The notes under the pieces were generated by a model that was given only the letters and a program-made list of their open reading frames with translations, searched no databases and was not told the origin of the DNA. Shown piece after piece: positions 61,493-64,000 of a stretch of 64,000 bases of DNA. Both the position numbers and the translations under genes were made by a program. Position 1 is the stretch's first letter. Each line of letters opens with the position of its first letter. The DNA is from Rhodoferax sediminis (lineage in GTDB: Bacteria > Pseudomonadota > Gammaproteobacteria > Burkholderiales > Burkholderiaceae_C), in NCBI RefSeq assembly GCF_006970865.1, contig NZ_CP035503.1:3237001-3301000 (forward strand). Reading direction: 5' to 3'.

Positions 61493-62482
61493 CTAGTCCT
61501 CTGTGACGCCGACCTGGGCGACGATCTCGCCCCACGCCTTGTATTCGCGTTCCATGCGACTCTTGAAGGCCTCTGGCGTGCTGCCTTCTGCGGCGGCGCC
61601 GGCCGATTCGATGATCTTGCGGTTCTCGGGCACTGCGAGCGCCTTGAGCGCGGCGTCGTTGATACGCGCGACCACTTCTCGCGGCGTACCTCGCGGCACC
61701 AGCAATCCGTACCAGACCTCGGCCTGGAACCCTTTCAGGGTCTTGGCGATCGGCTCTACGTTTGGCACCAGTTCAGATGGTTCCAGCGATGCAACGCCCA
61801 GGTAGCGCAGCTTGCCGGCCTTGACGAACTCATTGATCTGCGGCGTGGTGGACGAGAGCATCAGCTTCACTTCGCCGGAGAGCAGCGCCTGCGTGATCGG
61901 GGCCATGCCCTTGTAGGGCACGTGGTTCATGCTGATGCCGGCCTGACGCATGAACTGCTCCGTGGCGAGCCGGCCGTTCGAGGCGGCGCCGGAGGACCCG
62001 AAATCGATCTGCCCGGGATGGGCCTTGGCGTAGTCGAGGAGTTCCTTGATGCTGCGCACCGGTAGTGACGGATTAGTCACCAGCACCATGGGCTGGGCCG
62101 CCAGCAGCGTGACGGGCTCGAAATCCCGGATGGGGTTGATACCCGCGCTCTTGATGATGTGCGGCGTGATCACGATGCCGTTGGTTTGCAACAGCACGGT
62201 GTAGCCATCCGCCGGTGCGCGGGCGACGAAACGCGTGGCGATCATGCCCGAAGCGCCTGTTTTCGCATCAACGACGATCGGCTGGCCAAGTTGGCTTTGC
62301 ATAGCGGGCTGAAGTGTCCGTGCGATCACGTCCGTGGTCCCACCCACCGGGTACGGAATGACGACGTTCACGGGCCGGGTCGGCCATGTCTGCGCCCAGG
62401 TGAGCGCCGGCAAAGCAACTGCAGCAGCGCCGGAAGTAAGGGTCGCGAGCGCCTGGCGGCGGCTCTTGTTTGGAAATTTCAT
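61493..62482 (-). CDS. Bug/TctC-type tripartite tricarboxylate transporter receptor
   Basis: A 329-residue periplasmic receptor. The N-terminus has a twin-arginine-like signal (KSRRQALATLTSGAAAVALP), unlike the ordinary signals of the other copies, so Tat export of a folded protein is possible. Bug landmarks are WPTRPVNVVIPYPVGG, KTGASGMIATRF, VPYKGMAPITQAL and PRGTPREVVARI. AGGAGA precedes ATG 62482, which overlaps the stop of the SMP-30 gene (ATGA). Confidence 0.92.
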   Translation of the reverse strand: MKFPNKSRRQALATLTSGAAAVALPALTWAQTWPTRPVNVVIPYPVGGTTDVIARTLQPAMQSQLGQPIVVDAKTGASGMIATRFVARAPADGYTVLLQTNGIVITPHIIKSAGINPIRDFEPVTLLAAQPMVLVTNPSLPVRSIKELLDYAKAHPGQIDFGSSGAASNGRLATEQFMRQAGISMNHVPYKGMAPITQALLSGEVKLMLSSTTPQINEFVKAGKLRYLGVASLEPSELVPNVEPIAKTLKGFQAEVWYGLLVPRGTPREVVARINDAALKALAVPENRKIIESAGAAAEGSTPEAFKSRMEREYKAWGEIVAQVGVTED

Positions 62483-63374
62483 GATTTGTCTCCTGATTTG
62501 GATGGACTGCCAAAACGAGGTTCGGGCAGGCCCTTCACGCCCACATTGATGGCGAGTACGGCACCGGCCAGTGGTTCGCTGGTCGCAGTCTCCTTTGCGA
62601 GGTGCATGCTTCCGGACGTGATGAACAACGTGTCCATTGCCGGGCCACCGAAACAGACGCTGGTCGGGTGCGTAACCGGCAGCGCAACGATGCGATCGAT
62701 GCGGCCGTCGGGTGCATAGCGCACGATCTGCCCACCAGCGTATTCGGCATTCCACAGGAACCCTTCGCTGTCCACACAAGAGCCATCTGGGCGACCAGGA
62801 CGACCGGTGGTCTGTGCGAAAACGGTCTGATCAGAGATGACCCCGCTGTCGATGTCGAGATCGAAGCGCCAGATCGCGAACCGGCGCGTATCGGCGAAGT
62901 AGAAGAAGCGTCCGTCCGGACTGAAGGCGATGCTGTTCGGCACGATGATGTCGCCGAAGCAATGCGTCAGCGAACCATCAGGGTCCACGCGATAGAGCGA
63001 GCCACCCGGTGTGATGGACTCGTTCATCGACCCGACCCAGAAGCGGCCCTGGCGGTCGCAACGCCCGTCGTTGTAGCGTTGCGCAGGCGCCAGTTGGACC
63101 TTCCCGCGAAGTACGTCTGCGTCCCGCTCTGCGGGTCATAGGTGTCGATGCCCTCGCTGGTGGCGAGCAGCAGCCCGCCGTCCTCGCGCAAGGCAATGCT
63201 GCCAAGACGCTCGCCACGTACAACGGCGCAGTGCGTTCGGCCTGTCGACGGCTCGAACCCGTGCAGGGCGCAGCGGATCACGTCCACCCACCACAGGGTC
63301 TGCGTGCGCTCGCTCCATAGAGGCACTTCACCCAGGTGGTTGCGACCTTCGGTGATGACGGAATACTCGACCAT
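62479..63374 (-). pseudogene. SMP-30/gluconolactonase-family gene with one frameshift
   Basis: From ATG 63374 the frame reads HLGEVPLWSERTQTLWWVD (metal-ligand Glu) and continues to TQTYFAG; near 63100 one base change shifts to the frame with QRYNDGRCDRQGRFWVGSM, PNSIAFSPDGRFFYFADT and the C-terminus. All expected metal ligands (Glu, Asn, Asp) are encoded across the two frames. Members hydrolyse lactones such as gluconolactone. A single lesion could be a real mutation or a sequencing error; if the latter, the gene is intact and would supply a lactonase to the operon. Confidence 0.8.
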
Positions 63375-63493
63375 GATGCTGAACTGTAGGTCCTTCGCGG
63401 AGCGCCGCAAACTACTGTTTTATGAGAGGGGCCATCACGGCAGGTGATGAGCAAGTCAGCGGCACAGGGTTAACCCTGGCGCTGGCTGTCCAT

Positions 63494-64000
63494 TCAGCGA
63501 TTCAGGCAGAGGGCGTCGACCAGCCGCGTGACGTCGGCGAGTTGGTCAACCGACCATATCGCCTCGAGCGTGCGGCGCGTCGCCACAGCGTCGCCCCAAG
63601 CTTCGTGGAGAGACGTGAATTTCTGTTCCAGCTCGTTGTCGCACAGCGGCTGGGCCGCATGACCCTTGGGCCATTCCTGCAGGTGGCTGTGGACGGACCC
63701 GTCCGCGCTGCTGAGCGTGACACGTGTCTGGACCTTGCCGGGGTATCCGCGCGTCAGCTCATCGGAGGCCGTCACGCGCACCTTGTCCATCAGGTGCTTC
63801 GTCAGCGCATCGTTCAATCGATCCTTCCCATACGCCGCCGAGCTCAGCCGGCCTTCCCGCAACGCCATGGCTACCGTGTACGGCAGGCTGTGGTCGGCGG
63901 TCTCACGCGTGGCCGGTGCCCACTTGCTGCTGTCGCTGCCCATGGCGCGATAGGCGGCCTCGTAGGTTTCCACGTGGATATCGACGACTTGCTCCAGGGG
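63494..64000 (-). CDS. MmgE/PrpD family protein, C-terminal part
   Basis: The last 168 codons of a gene running off the right edge of the window. LPYTVAMALREGRLSSAAYG, a VRVTASDEL segment and the small C-terminal domain match MmgE/PrpD proteins (2-methylcitrate dehydratase-like; cis-aconitate decarboxylase is a relative). The stop is at 63494. It would be the first known gene of the minus-strand operon with the SMP-30, Bug and hydrolase genes. Confidence 0.85.
   Translation of the reverse strand, partial: PLEQVVDIHVETYEAAYRAMGSDSSKWAPATRETADHSLPYTVAMALREGRLSSAAYGKDRLNDALTKHLMDKVRVTASDELTRGYPGKVQTRVTLSSADGSVHSHLQEWPKGHAAQPLCDNELEQKFTSLHEAWGDAVATRRTLEAIWSVDQLADVTRLVDALCLNR

Noticed and set aside
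1..64000. CRISPR arrays, tRNA, rRNA, riboswitches and a replication origin
   Set aside because: No regularly spaced repeats, cloverleaf-like sequence, rRNA motif or origin-type repeat cluster was seen by eye; a covariance-model scan (Infernal/tRNAscan) would be decisive.

Overview
The window is GC-rich, densely coded DNA whose families (many Bug/TctC-type periplasmic receptors, family III CoA-transferases, acyl-CoA dehydrogenases, crotonases, GMC oxidoreductases, LysR regulators) point to a betaproteobacterium of the order Burkholderiales, probably Comamonadaceae or Alcaligenaceae. This is inferred from gene content only. No rRNA, tRNA or CRISPR was recognised.

Layout. (1) 1-3.3 kb looks like the edge of an integrative conjugative element: a Gp3-like/'metal-binding' protein N-terminus, a FlK-like thioesterase, a DUF1173 protein and an integrase-like protein without catalytic His and Tyr. 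(2) 3.6-6.1 kb is a scar zone with an IS3 remnant, an intact NUDIX hydrolase, a broken hydrolase and a Bug tail. (3) 6.1-14.7 kb, minus strand: CoA-transferase, two type-B carboxylesterases, a small ORF, a Bug receptor, citrate synthase, a crotonase and a MaoC protein. (4) 14.8-18.5 kb: a crotonase, two DUF2889 paralogues, a LysR regulator and a LUD protein. (5) 18.6-20.1 kb: a Bug receptor, a duplicated promoter/5' segment and a deletion scar joining two gene starts tail to tail. (6) 20.1-32.0 kb: the centrepiece, one 12-kb minus-strand operon with CoA activation, acyl-CoA dehydrogenase, ETF, hydratases, dehydrogenases, a BadI/MenB-like hydrolase and a cysteine-less thiolase-like protein next to a DUF35 protein. 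It has a consensus sigma-54 promoter and a divergent sigma-54 activator gene (32.2-33.9 kb). (7) 33.9-42.0 kb: racemase-like CoA-transferase, quinone-reductase-like dehydrogenase, MFS transporter, Bug, aldehyde dehydrogenase and GMC oxidoreductase. (8) 42.2-47.7 kb: a small leader ORF, a three-domain and a tandem double 3-hydroxyisobutyrate-dehydrogenase-like enzyme, a hydrolase, a CMD protein and an amidohydrolase. (9) 47.7-49.3 kb: debris (GMC pieces, IS6 remnant, GntR tail, a REP-like hairpin) around an intact tautomerase. (10) 49.4-55.4 kb: a CoA-transferase and a MaoC protein both lacking expected catalytic residues, a frameshifted acyl-CoA dehydrogenase, MaoC plus acyl-CoA dehydrogenase, and a LysR regulator. 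(11) 55.4-64.0 kb: hydrolases, Bug receptors, a second aldehyde dehydrogenase/GMC pair, a frameshifted SMP-30 gene and the end of an MmgE/PrpD gene.

Taken together this is a catabolic island for organic acids, alcohols and esters: Bug proteins would capture solutes, GMC and aldehyde dehydrogenases oxidise alcohols to acids, CoA-transferases and a ligase activate them, and the beta-oxidation-like enzymes with ETF degrade them. The best candidate for an undescribed system is the sigma-54-controlled 12-kb operon. It combines ring-cleavage logic (BadI-like) with a possible retro-aldolase module (DUF35 + Cys-less thiolase + MaoC). The many remnants show repeated gain, duplication and decay.
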